Below, one piece after another: positions 11,401 to 26,400 of a DNA stretch of 64,000 bases. The translations under genes and the position numbers were made by a program. Below the pieces are notes generated by a model. That model saw only the letters and a list, made by a program, of their open reading frames with translations, did not search any database and was not told the DNA's origin. How positions within the stretch are numbered: the stretch's first letter is position 1; every line of letters begins with the position of its first letter. Origin of the DNA: Pseudoips prasinana (Eukaryota > Arthropoda > Insecta > Lepidoptera > Nolidae); assembly GCA_951640165.1 (NCBI GenBank), contig OX621263.1:16684001-16748000 (forward strand). Reading direction: 5' to 3'.

Positions 11401-14400
11401 GAGACTTGTGTTATCGGGCGAGGCGAACGGAAGTTGAGAGGGAGATATAAGTTAAGATAGACAGAAGATTTGTATAAATAGGAGATCTATCAAAGTAGAG
11501 GTAAGGGTTTTGTGTCTGTCTTTCAGTGATTAAAAGAGCCGTCTGTGAAGCTGACTCTTAAAGTCTAATCCGCGACGACAAATTTTGAATGGGCGTAAAG
11601 AGAATACAAAAATACCTTTAACGTCGAGGTTTGAAACACACACAACAAAACACTTTACTTGCTTTGAACCTTCATACTACAAACTGCGTTAGCCGTTTAA
11701 TATGTTAAGAACCATTAATGTAACTTGCATGTGAACAAAAAAAAACAAAAAATTAAGTTAAAAATCTAATACATGATAAATTTGCATTGCTGTTGATTTG
11801 ATGTCTACATACTAAATGAATTGAAGTACAACTGTTCAGAAAAACGTGAATAATGTTAAAAAATAGTCTGAATTCAGAGTCTATTCGCATGCGAAATGAA
11901 TCGACTATTTCGAAAAAGCTAGAAACAAAAATAATCGGACAACTTTTATCTGACTATTTCTAGCTATATATATTTCGTGTGTTTTCTAAAACCTTATAAA
12001 ATATAGGTAATTTTCATACATAATATGGTATAGTGGGATGCCATCTTTTCGTTGTCTGATACGATTTGACCATCATTCTTTGGCGTATTTTTTTTTAAAA
12101 GATGATCTTAGTTTTGTCTAAATCCTTGGGGTAAATCACTAATTTCGATAAAGTCAGCGCCTAACACAATAATTATTGTAGTCAAATCACATAATCTATT
12201 ACAATCAGTTTCAAGTATTTCCTATTATTAAATTATCATTTCAGGAAGTCTTCAAAATCAATTAACAGATTATTTCTAATAACAAATTTGATAAACATAA
12301 GAAATAAACAAATTTTAATAAGTGCGATTTTACTTAGCTTAGTCATTAAAAGATTATTTCTAAGAACAAAATCGATAAACATAACAAATAAAGAAATTTC
12401 AATTAGTGTAATTTCACCTAGCTTAGCCACCAAAAGAGACATTCTTTTGGTGGCTAAGCTAGGTGAAATTATACCAAGTTTCACATAGATATCAAGTTGT
12501 TCGAAGGTTGAGAGCCTTCGAATTATAGCTTTTTTCAGATCCTATATCTTTTTTGAAAGGATTTAAAAAAATATATGTGACAGACTGACCGCACGGACGA
12601 CTAATGAATTTTTTTTTGTTACTTCTGTAATGTTTTTGACTATGTTTATGTACTGCATTGTGAGCTTGACAAGTACAAGAGTATGTTAATACCCAAGTGC
12701 TGAAGAAATTTCATTATTATTAATAATTCAAGTGCGGGTGAGAATCGAACCCACAAACTACGGGGTAACCGGCCCCTTGTGCGTAATCCCCTCTGCCACT
12801 GCGCACTCGAATTTGTCCTGGGGCTCTACCGGCTAAGTCGCAGAACATCGATTTCGTAAATGGCGTTCAAATAAATAAATGATAAAAATGACTTAATCAA
12901 TCGATAAATCAATCAATCAATCGTTGAAGCTGTCAACGTTGACAATCGATTCCGGACCATTCATGACGTCACATGTGCTCATGGAAGCCGATTTAACGAT
13001 TGATTAAGTAATATTATACCTTTGTACCTTTATTTATTTGAACTCTATTTAAGAAATCGATGTTCGGCGACTTAGCCGGTAGAGCCCCAGTACTGTACGT
13101 CTAACGGCGATGAATATCACTACCGTATCTTATCCCATGGGGTTCGTAGAAGAAGTCGTCCTGAGTGAATAGATAAATAAATATATTTATATCTGTGACA
13201 AATATATACACACCAAGCCCAATATATATACAGCCCAAACTAAGACAAACTTTTGTTATTTTTGTTTTTCTTTTCAGGACTAGTAAAAGCTTGTATTATG
13301 ATTACAAGAGAATGGATAGAAATACTTTTTAACTTTTTTTTCTAAATATATATCATCATTAGGCCGAAAGACGTCCACTGCTGGACAAAGGCCTCCCCAA
13401 AGATGTCCACAATTGCGATAACATGAATACCAGTTAGTAAAATACGATATACATATATATTCCGCTGATATGATGATGATACAAGTACCCCATTGTACGA
13501 CAAAGCATAAACAAATATATAAAATGTATTTCAAAACCTGGTACAAGAAAGTAGAGTAGTCCCAAGTTTTTTTTTTTAAAGACAATGCCCGCATAGATAG
13601 TCTAATCCCTGTCTCGCGGGGTACTTTACAGATGGATTTTTTAGATGGACACAAATTACACCCAGACTCAGAACAACTATTTATGGGTCACGCAAATAGT
13701 TATCACGAGGCGGCGAAGCAACTGTCTTAGCCGCTGCGCCACACGTGCGGTAATTGCAATTCAATTCATAAAAAATTGTTTATATACTAAATATAGAACA
13801 TGTTTTGGTCTGCTGTATCCATTTCAAATCGGTATACACTGAATATTTTAATAGGAGTGTTAGTAAAGGCGAGTGAGAGAAAAATTTGAATCACTTCAGA
13901 GCATCATCAAACTAAATGAAACAAGTTAGGCATGCAAGAGTGTTATACTAGAGCCCAATAGAAGGAGTGTGGGCTCAAACTATCTAGCCAATTATGACTA
14001 CAACCTTCATACTGACACCAGAAAGGAGGCCTTCAAAGTTCAAACCTCCACTCATGTTATTTTAGGGATGTTTTGTGCAACTGCCAGTCTCTGTTAATAT
14101 GCAAGCCTTATGTAGGATTGAGAATCAGAGGGGCATTGTATCATCTCAAATATCTAGGATTTACCTAAGGAACTTTAAGGAAGACAAATGATTTATTAAG
14201 AGTAATGTTACACCTGGAGTATACCAATCAACTAGAATGGAGTGGCTTAAATCTGGGTTAGAGTAGTATTATTTGAATAGCAGCACTTTCTTTGATGATT
14301 GGTTATATTATATGTATATATTACTATTTCTCACTATATGACCCGAACAATTGAGTTTTTAGCCTAAGAAATAGGCTAATTAATAATAAGGATGTCTTCT

Positions 14401-17400
14401 GATGTGCAAAATGGTAACAAGCAGATTAAAAAAAACTTCACACTTATAAATTTGTTTGTGGTGGCATTTGAGTGTAACAAAGGCCACAACCAAAAAAAAT
14501 TAAAAACAATTGAGTCAAAATTAGGCTAGAAAGCTGAAGAACTTGTGTTCTTACACTGCAGAAATGAAGCCTGGAGGAATAATTAGTAGTATAGTCTGTC
14601 CAATATACGAAAAAATAAAAGGTAAACAAATCGTAAATAAGATTTTTTACGTGTCGCTTTTGCTAGGATTAAGCCTAATTTTAACATTACTGTGAATATT
14701 TAATCAATGTTTAGAAATTTTACCGAAATTCTTTACATTTATGAAAAACATAAAATCTTTTATATTTTAACCGTAATTAACAACAATATTAATACGTATA
14801 AAATTTATATAAATAGAAAATAACCCATTATTTTAAGTTCAGCTAACTGACATTATAAAGCGGCTAAAAAGCCTGCATTTCGAAAGGTATCATTTATTTT
14901 ATATACTAACAATTTATGGTGGACTATGTTGACTATGTTATATTGCTACGAGTAGTTTTTGATTTAGTCGGATTGTATCCGCCATGTTTTTACTCTTGCC
15001 GAACTTGTTGACGCTAGCGTGCTTTCCATTTGTTATTATTTTATTATTCGTTGTTATTTGTTTAATTTGTTGCCTTTGTTCTATTTGTTAGTTTTGTTGT
15101 TATTATATCTGAAATGAGTGAACCTGGGCCTAGTAATATCTACACATTTTCCTCGCCGAAGAAAAAGCGGTCCAAGAGGACAGTGATGCACTCGGTGGAC
15201 AAGGAGACTCTCATCAACATCTACAAGCATGTAGAAGAGACGTGGCCTAAAGATTCTTATCCATATAAGTATGACATAGCCGAGAAAACAGCTGAGATAA
15301 TGGGAATATCTCGAAGCTCAGTATTTAAAATTATCCGTGAAAGGAAAGAAAAAGGCTGTGTGGAATCCCCTACACCACGATCTCAAAGGCGCTCAATCAT
15401 TGACAATTTAGACGATTTGCAATTGGGAGCCATACGTCGAAAGATCCACACTTTCTTTTTTGATAATGAATTACCAACAATTGACAAAGTTCTGGATGCT
15501 GTGAATACAGACGATACATTGCCTGACTTCAAGAGGACAACTTTCTGTAAAATTTTACAAAAATTACAAGTAAAATATGTCAAACGCAGCCGAAACAGTG
15601 CATTGTTGGACCGGGACGATATTGTCCGTTGGAGGATCAAGTATTTGAACAAGATGGTCCAATTAAGAGCTGAAGGGAGAAAAATATATTATACAGATGA
15701 AACATGGCTTAATGAAGGTTAGTTATATTTTCTATAACCAATACAAATAACATTTTTATAATTCACTCTCAAACTATCCATCTCTTGAAGACTCAGCAAA
15801 GCATATTGTGTACTTTTTCATTAAATAAATTTTCTGATCTTGTTGCAGGACATACTATGAGCAAAGTATGGCGAGACCATACAATAATATCAGTGAAAGA
15901 AGCTCACCGTGAAGGCTTATCAATGGGATTAAAAAATCCAAGTGGTAAAGGCAAGCGCTTAATAATATTGCATATTGGTAAGTTGTCACTTGTCTATCAA
16001 TGATGTAGACAAAACTATGTATATAACTTTACAATTATTCCATATAAAGACTATATATGAAATGCGTTTTGTACATTTATAGTGAAAATTTATTTTAAAT
16101 ATGAAGACATGAGTGTTTGTTATGATAATATATACTAACTGCAAAAAAAATGCAAGTTTCTGTGTTACGCAATTTTTCCCATTACTACTATTAGGATTAT
16201 CTTATTTTTTCTGGAAAGAATTTATTTAATTTTATTATAATTGTACACAGGATCGGATACGGGCTTCTTGGAAGGAGGCGAATTAATATTTGAAGCTAAG
16301 AAAACCGAAGGAGACTATCACTCTGAAATGGACTCGTATAATTATGAAAAATGGTTTGCCACAGTTCTTCCAATTTTGGAACCAAATTCTGTTGTTGTCA
16401 TAGACAATGCACCTTATCATTCCCGAAGAAAGGAAAAGGTCCCTACATTAGCTAACAAAAAAATTGATTTACAGAAATGGCTACTTGAAAAAAATATACC
16501 CTTTGACCAATCCGAAGTTAAAGCACAACTAATAGAAAAAATTAGAAAAGAAAAAGACAAATACCAGTCTTATGTAATTGATGAGATGGCTCAAGAAAAC
16601 GGTATCACAGTGGTAAGGCTTCCACCCTACCACTGTGAACTAAATCCAATAGAATTAATTTGGGCCCAAGTGAAAGGGTATGTAGCTAGACATAATAAAT
16701 CATTTAAATTAAATTAAATTAAAATTTTGTTAGCTGATGCAATTAAAAGTGTATCAGTTGAAAATTGGAAAAGGTGCATTGACCATGTTATAAAAGAAGA
16801 ACAGAAAATGTTAAAAATTGATGGCATAATTGATGATGTGGTTGATCGTTTTGTCATTAATGTGGGTGAAAGTGACACCTCTGATTCTGAGTCTGAATCT
16901 GAATAAACTGGTGTTAAAATATACTTGTCTAATTTTAATTTATAATTTCTTTTCTATTTGATACTTACACTAAAAACACATAGCATAGTATCTACGGTTT
17001 TTTTTAAGTATAAATATCATATACTACAGGTATTATAACATATATACACTTAAATAAAATACTAGTAAGAATTTTTCAAGTTGAACACATATAAAACACA
17101 AAAACCCCTTTTAATGCAAAGTCGGGTGACAAAAAAAATGTTTGAGAACCATTGGTTTGTTTATTTACATTTTATTTTTTCATAAGTTGGATAAGGTATA
17201 GTAAATATATTTAATTATTTTTTTTTTAATTTAATCTGCAATCAGTCGCAGACTATAAGCGGATGAGTTAAGTGGGTATGGCTTTCAGGCAACGAGACCA
17301 GTGTCTCGACTGCCATCCTAGAACACATCCCTCCTTTTCAACCTTTTCATCGCTACTGAGGGGATTAGAAGATCATTGGCCGAGGCATTTGGATGGACTG

Positions 17401-20400
17401 AGAGCCGATCAGCATATTTCCTTTTGAATTTCTCAATTTCAGACTGAATAGTGGGAACACCAAGATATTCGTGGTTCTCATCATTTCTGGAGAACCATGG
17501 GGCAGCTGTGATGGTAGGCAGAATGTTGTTTTGGACACGTTGAATGCGCATGCCATTGCTTTTACCAGCAGAGCTCCAGAGAGGGATTCCATAGGTCCAG
17601 ATGGGCTTCAATATGGCATTGTAGATCAGAAGCTTGTTATCCTTTGAAAGAACCGAGTTTGTACCCATAAGTTTCTTTAAATAGTAAATAGTTTTTTTTT
17701 CTAACAATTACGAGACAGCATAGTGGTTAAACAGTTGGACTCGAGTCAGTGTTCTACAGTTCAAACTACTACATTTTTGAGGTAAGTGCTCCAAATTAAG
17801 TAATGGAATCAGGCGTTACTTTGCGGAAATCCATAACAATCAAAATACAAAATCAATATATTGCAGGCAGGAGAATGGTGCAAATTGCATCCCGGCATGA
17901 TTAAACTGACAATTAACGGAATTAACACTACATATTGATTTTGTATTTTGATTGCTCCAAATTATCTTTGATGGCATGTGAAGCCGATTGGCACCTATCC
18001 CCTCTCATTGTGAGCAAAAGCCCTTGCCCTGCCATAAACAGTTACGGCCTGCATCATAATAGAAGCAGTAGTTATACACCACTTCACGAAAATACAGATT
18101 AGCAAATATATAAAAATAGTAACCAAATTGGAGCATTTTCAGGTCACAATGTCAGAATAGGGAGGCCCCTCTTTGTCATGCTATCTGACTCATTCCCTTC
18201 CAAAATGAGGCCACAACAGTGTTATTCAATGTTATCTTTTATCTGTAAGTAGGTATGATTTGCTACATTGTTATATTATGTAAAAATGTTACAATGCCCA
18301 TTGATCTGATGCAACAACAAACATGTGAGGTATTCAGATACATAACCAATTCAGTCATGTTTCTGTCAACAATGCTGATGGATGCCTCTTATATTAGGGC
18401 ATTAATATCTAATCCTACCTTTTAAACACAAGGTCCGTTATAATAATAATACTGAATTCATACCTTAATATAGACAGAACCATTCAGACAATATGTAGTA
18501 AAATTTAAATTTCAATACATAATATTAAAAACTTCAACTAAACATAATCTCCTTGACAATAACTTAATACAAGCTAGCTAAATGTCACTACCATTATAAA
18601 ATAAATTGTATAAATGTTTTAACATTCCGTGTACCTAAATATCTGTAATAAGTAACTAGAAATAATAACTGTATTACTACAAACATGTTCTGACTATTTA
18701 CAAGCGGTTTTTTAAAGTCTATGTGAATAAGAACCTTTTTTATTTTATTTTAAAAAATCTAGCACCAGAAAGGCCTAAACTTAGTTATAGCATTATTTAA
18801 TAGATAAGTATTTAGTTATAGCCTAGTTGGTAGTGCTCCTGTCTACGAAGCTGGTGGTCCTGGGTTTGAATCCCGGTAAGTACAAATATTTGTGTGATGA
18901 GCACGAATATTTGTTTCTGAGTCATGGATGTTTTTTATGTATTTATCTATCTATATAAGTATGTTATCGTCGCCTGGTACCCATAGTACAAGCTTTGCTT
19001 AGTTTGGGGCTAGGTTGATCTGTGTGACATTGTCCCCAGATATTATTATTTAATTTAAGAAAAAATACAGTAAGGCCGTTATGGCTCATGGCCTCATTGG
19101 ATCTGTGGTGTGTGTTGTCCACAGCCTCTCCTAGATTGGTGGTTTGTTTAAAATAATATTTATCCAGCTTTGTGCTTAAATTTATGCTTAGCATTGTGAA
19201 CATCATCATCCAGATATCATCCACTACAGGACATAGGTCTCCTAAAGGTTTTATAATGTTGTCATTTGGAGGGGTTTGGCTTAGTAGTTAGTAGACAAAA
19301 AATATGAAGTAGCAAAATCCTTTTCTTTAATTTATTATACTGCTGCATTGTGAGCTTGTCAAGTATAAGTGTATGTAATATCCAAGTACTGAATAAGTTT
19401 CATTATTTAATTAACAGTTCATCCTGCAATACAGACAATTTTATAATCACTTGAAATGTGGACAAAAGTAATGGATAAACTATTCTACTATAGTATACCC
19501 CAATGTAATAAAAGTGGATGATGTTTAAGATGACTGGACTACCTTTATTATGACAAAAAACATGAGATAATGTTAATTATTCATCATTAGAATACATTTA
19601 GACGGGCCTGTTGGCAGATACGCTGCCTTTCACGCCACAAGTTGTGGGTTTGATTCCCACCCGGGACAAATATTTGTGTGCATGAACATGTCTGTTTGTC
19701 CTGAGTCTGGATGTAAATGAGACATGTAGACAACTGATATATTACATGTACTATTTTTCTTTTGTAAATACATACTTATATGTATATATAAGTATGTATT
19801 TACAAAAGAAAAATAGTACATGTAATATATCAGTTGTCTGGTTTCCATAGTACAAGCTCTGCTTAGTTTGAGATCAGATGGCCGTGTGAATAATGTTCCA
19901 GGATATTATTATTATATTATTATTTATTTAATTTAAATATAGGTACAGAAATAAAAATTATCTGTAGTATTTTTTTTTTATTCTATGTACTTTCTCCCTT
20001 ATAGGGTACAAAAACTCATTCAACAATTTTCCTTTACATTTAGAAACGTGAAAGACTCGAAACTAAACTTTAGTACTTAGTACTTAATGTAGGCAATAAC
20101 CTCCTTTGTGAACAGCCAGCAACCTTGGCCTAAGAACCTTGAGCACTATCGTCATTAAAAAAAACAAATGAAAAAATAATATTTACGCCAATCTCTGCAG
20201 TCTCTGGCGGCGAGCGGGTCTGACGAACACATTCGCTGCTTTTAGCCTCCTGGCTAACTCTCTATACGTCGTCGGATCCGCTTCGATTTCCACTTCAGCT
20301 TTCAGAAGGGAAAATTTCATCCGCCACCCTTGGGCTTCGACGCCATGCACCAAACGAGCGCTGAGCACGACCCCGCGGCCCAAATGCCTCGCACATAGTC

Positions 20401-23400
20401 TCTGCTCGAGGACGAGCATCTTACTCGTCAGCTATGGTCCTGCCTCGTCAAATTGAAGAAGATAAAAGCCCCACAACCAACGCGGTATGCCTTCCCGCGC
20501 ACAACCACCATAGCTGGCCAGCAACCCGCTTCAACAACCATTTGTTACAATTAACCTCCCTTTATTTACACCACCGACACTTATAAACAGTTCACACTTG
20601 CAATGAAACTATTCACTTGTCCAACATTATCGAAGTCGATTGCCCGCAGAAAACGATGCAAGAATAACGCTTCAAAAAGTCCGCTGTAGGTTATAGAACA
20701 CAGGATATCACCAGTTTCAAGTCGTGTAGTGAGAAATCCAGTAAATTATCATCGAAAAATAAATGTATTGTAAAGAAACAAAGGAGTACGTGACAGCCGA
20801 CGGAGCGCGAACAACTGGGCGTAATGGCCGCTGATTGGTCGCGAGTGAGGCGCGCACCTCGATTGGATCGAAACCGGTTGAAGTCGGTTCGTAGAGGCTC
20901 CGGCCGGCTCGGGTCGGTGCATCGCGCGCTGCCGCGCTAGTGATGCGACACGTATGTTTATTTAGAATCGGTTTATACGATTTATATTATTAACAAAACT
21001 GCGTTGCACTGAATTTAATTTTATGGATTCAGTTTTGAAATGGTTTCAAACAACTATAATACAAATATAGAAAGCTACTCTAATACTTATTTAAGGAGAA
21101 GTAGATGACGCTGGATATAGTAGTGGGACGATAGTAGGATATTTTTAACTTTCAATTCTACTTACTATTAATTTATAAAGTTAGATAGAGCGGCAGCTAA
21201 CCGGATACAATAAAAGCTTTATTCGGTTACGGCCGATAGTGTGTCAATTTATTGCAGACTTCTGCAATCCGGTTTCGTAATTATGTAGACTAAGAATGTT
21301 TCCAAGAAGAATAACTAGTCTACCCAGATCAGTAGAATGTGGTAGAACATTTCAGTTATTTTTGGAACTAAACAATCTCATACGTACCTAATGTATTTCT
21401 TTAAAATTAGTACAGACACCAGTACATCAAGCTACCCCAATCAGTAAAATTTCCCCAATTAAAAGAGAACCTTATGTTTTTGTGATAAAGGTGAAAATCT
21501 ATAACGAAATTTCACAGATTGGGGTAGCTGGATGTGCTTGCGTCAGTACATAGGTAACTACTTTTAGCGTCATATTGACAAAAAATAATAATAATGTTTT
21601 CCAAATTGTCGTATCCTACGTACCGGTAATCATGAAGTTTCCATGAATAGTCAAAAACATAATCCCCTTTTATTACTAAGGTCTTAGATTATTGACCCTA
21701 TACTATTCAAAATCTACCAATCTATGATAGTATACCTCAATGTATTACGAAAGACGCATTTATAAGACGGTTAAAGTCTCCGTGTTATGACAAAAAACGG
21801 GAGTTGCTGTTATTATTTCGACATTTTGAAAACGACACTTTTAAAATATAGTTACTTTATTTTTAAATATTTTAGTGGAATCGTTTTAGCGACAAGACTT
21901 TAAACACAACTTTTCTACAATAAGGTTTCAGCTAATTATAATCTCGTCTGTACTTATTTACGGCATATTATACATATGTATATAGGTACACTCCGTGCAG
22001 GCGTAATATCTATATTTAGAAATGAAAACAAATGCTATATTTGTCTTATGCGTTCTAAACCATTGATACAATTGTGAAAAAACTTTAGTGTTAGTAGTTT
22101 AGTTAAACAATATTTTTTTCCTTAATGTAGCATTCTTATGGCTGGTACGGCTAAAATCACACACGCGATACTATTCGGATAGAGTTAAAGCAATAGCAAC
22201 AGAAAGTTACTGTGTAATGCTTTTTAACAACAATGTCACAAATAAATGTGTGTATATTAAATCGGTATTTAATCACTGCTGTGAAAAATGATTCAATGGC
22301 GTCATAAAATACTATAGCGTTCCGCTACGCAACGGTACACATTGTCGATTACGTCGTCAATATTAAAGACAGATGCATGTAACAGCTGTCCTTAATATTG
22401 CCGTAACCGGCAATGTGTAGTGACACAGCAGAATAATATGGTGGTTCTCTTTAAAGTAATTGTTTAGAGTTTAAGATAGACTAGTTTCTAGGCCCAGAAT
22501 AACGTTGTACAGCCCAACATAAATTCAGGTGTTTTACTTCCCCGATCACTTACGGATCGGTTAGAGTACTGGCTACGAGCGCCAAAATTTAAATAAATTT
22601 ACCAATATACTGTAATTGTGTATCTAGTTATTCGGAAAGCCATATAGATCGTCAGGTAATCATGTGGTAAGTTTGCATAATATTTCGCCTACCAAAATGG
22701 AAAAGTAACATATTATTTTTGAGCCTAATAAATCCCAACACTAACTAGATAAACGTTAGACCATTCGCCTGACCTATGACAAGATTTGAAAGCTTAAGAG
22801 TTTGAGATGATTAAATACTCTATTGAACGGAGATGTTTCCAATAGAAAAGTAATCGTTTAGCCGCTTTTGTTTCAATATTACAGGTGATGGCGACTGGCT
22901 GGTAAACGGTTTCTATTTTTGTTCAGTGATTTGTGGTCTTTTTTTGGTTTCATTGAGTATGGTTTATTTAAGTTATTGTCAAACAGTGTCTCGTGGATGC
23001 AAATTTTGTCAATGTATAAATATATAATACTTCTATATAGCCACCATACCGACAACGCTCATCATCCCAATGTTCTTTAATAACCTTAGGTAAGTGAACG
23101 TTAATTACATTGTATTATTGGTTCTCTTACACCTAATTTACGAAAATACAAAAAACCTATTCGTTTCTATCCTAACACATTTAATAAAGTCCACACTCTT
23201 GTCAACAGTAGGTTGCGCTCTTCGCCGATGATTAGACGATAAACCGTAAATAGTGTTGTTACATTGACATCAGTTTTTATTTTTAATAATGAATATAGCA
23301 CATATGAATGTAGGTGTACAGATATACCTATTATGTCATTAATCAGTATTTTGTTTTGATCATGTTGAGTGAATCATTTTCTATAATCAGCATACATTAT

Positions 23401-26400
23401 GATGTGGATGACATTACAACCGTAACTATTACGATGCCGCTAATATATTTTTTAAACAATAATCACTTTTTCTCCCTCAGCCCTCTGATCCATCAAACAG
23501 TAGGTAGTATGGAAGAGATTTATCCCTACATTTTGATATGTCACAAATGCAATTTACCTGAACTATTGTTTTGATGTAATTATATCTCATTACTTATATC
23601 CGTACATTTATTCATCAAAGATCTCAAACTGCTTTGTTGGATCAATCAATATGTATCCTGTATTCTGTTGTCTATTAAACGAGATTTTACTATATTATAT
23701 TATACACACGGATTTAGGTAATTGCCGTTCATCGTCGTTTTGGTGGATAATATAGGTACGTGGCTCTTAAAAAATTTATAAAAGTTCTGAGGACTTGGAA
23801 CAATTATCGGATAAAGGACGAAAACTGATTTTTTACGGTTTTTTTATCACTGGTTCGAGTGGAAAATGTGTCTATCACGGCAGTAGGAATACCCCTCTAT
23901 AAATCATTCTCCTTTTAAAAAGTTGAATTGATTTTTGTAGAGTTGGGTGCTGCCAGTAATATCCTACTAATATTATAAAGGCGAAAGTTTGTAAAGTATG
24001 GATGGATGTTTGTTACTCTTTCACGTAATAACTACTGAATGGATTTTAATGAAACTTTACAATCATATATTAGATTATATTAGGTTATACATCAGATTAA
24101 CACATAGGCTATAATAATTTATAAAGTTTAACGCGGGTAAAACCGCGGGGTCCACCTAGTATATCATATGAATATTTAACCCATATATTACTGGTATCGC
24201 TGTCGTTAGAAGCCTGCTGTGTTCCCAAATCTCTCGTAAAAAGTGAGTCAATCTAAGTCTATACTCAGTGATGACCTATTCTTATATTAACCACACTCCT
24301 TGTAACTTAAAAGGTACTATTCCTTCCTTAACTAATCAATTAAGTGAAGACAAACGTCACCGGTGTAAAGAATATATTAAAAACGCTGTTGACAACAGAG
24401 GGGTGATCGCTATATCCAATGCTCGGTTGGTTTGAGCTGGTTCTCACCACCTTTGCGCGACATTTGCCGCAAAAACTAATTGCTTGGGACGATAGTACCG
24501 ACCGTTTGTTTCGACTATAATAATAATTTTACTGGTATAATCCTGAAATATTTTTATGTACCTACTTACATCAAAAATAAACACATCAATTAAAAAGCAT
24601 AATATGTTTCACAAGATTGTATAAATTCACTAATATGTATACTTACTTATATTTTTTTTTAAAGAAAAACCCCACACTAGGAAACTTAATTCCCATGTCG
24701 CGGGGTACATCATCATAAACATATAATAGTACATCTAGATTCAGTATTAATCCACAACTATTTATAGGCTGCACAAATAGCTGTCCTTTTCGGTAGGTAA
24801 CGTAACCCGGGACGCGAAGTGGCGATGCGACTGTTTTAACCACTGCGCAACACGTGCAGTCTTATTATTCAATAACAATTTAATGAAGATTTGTAAACTA
24901 TATATATGCTATTTATTTAATTTCAAAAGCTTTCTATATAATATTTTAAAATGCCTATTAATTAAAAAAAAAATAATGTAAAAAATCTAAACCATTTTTT
25001 GTTTCCGATATCTCTTTTCAAAGTATTTTTAAATGTATGCAAATGCAAAAATGTTTGAGCACATTTTTACTTTTAACTAAAATCGGTAAAAATTAAAAAC
25101 CACAAAGAAAACCTTACTACGATTTTCGAGCAGTATGAATTTCAAAAAATCTTTGCCGACCAATCAAGTTCAGATAATAAAATGGCGCCTCAAGGAACTT
25201 TAGTTCTTTCAGTTACACGCGTAAAATAAGGCGGATCAAGGCATACTTATGTAGTTCATCTGCCTGCCTATTAGAACAATCTGAAGAAAAATTGTTCGAA
25301 TGTCGAATGGATAAATAAATAAATAAATGGATGTCGTAAGAAGTATGTTAGTTTATTGATTAGTCGAATAAGTAATAATACACTAATTTCGCAATATTTT
25401 TCTGTTTACCAAAACACGTCTCGGGTGTTTTTACAGAAACGACAACGCGTTGTAATTTTTTGCGCTGGATGGACGTGTGCATTAGCCTAACCTCAGGGAA
25501 ATAATAATAAGTGTAGTAAAAATCATTTGGTATTTACGTTTTACTGGCCCGTACTATTTTGTGATACGATATATCAAATAGTTGCTTATTTGAAAAAAAA
25601 CTTGTGTGTACTGTACACGCGTTAGAAGTTATACTTCTTAATATACAACTTGAACATAGTTATCAATTTTCATACCACCTAGAACTAACGTCATGCTGTT
25701 ATTTTTACGATGCGCGCGCATCGTAAAAATTCACTCTCATACATTTTCATACCACCTAGAACTAACCTCATGCTGTTAAATTTTTTGGTGTCGGTGTGCG
25801 CGCGCATCGTAAAAATTCACTCTCATCATTTTTCTCCATCGCGCCAAAAGAAGTATAACTTCAATAAACAATGATAGCTTATTGGATTGAATATGCATTT
25901 GTCTTTCTATGAAAATGTCTTAAGATAAATTCTATATAATTTTGTAGGGTCCTTTAATGAATTAAATTTATTTTTTATGGATGTTTTATGTTCACGTAAT
26001 GTGAAATATTTCGCGATATGTCACGATCATAAGTAGAATAGGTGTCTGTACATTTAAGATTAATAGTTCCACAGATTACGCTCATTGCAGTAGGTACATA
26101 TCATGCATAACTGGTTGCAGGCTGAATTTTCGTCGGACATTTGCAGTTTCAATTGCTTCCGAAATAAACGCAGTCTATTCTTGGTATTGTTATATGATTT
26201 TACTTTTGTCTTATCTGATATGTCACGGTGACTTTTATAAGCCCACGCAATATTAAAAATGTTGATGATTAAGATAGTATATGTATGTGTAATAATAATA
26301 TGATCATTTCTTCTTTTTTATCTATGTACCACACTTTGTTGCACCACCCCCGGCATTTTTAGACATTTAATTCCTATCCATCCAAAGGAAGAAATCGCTT

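Noticed and set aside
23314..23574. 86-codon plus-strand frame with hydrophobic stretches
   Set aside because: Low complexity, no recognisable family, lies in AT-rich intron; length is expected by chance.
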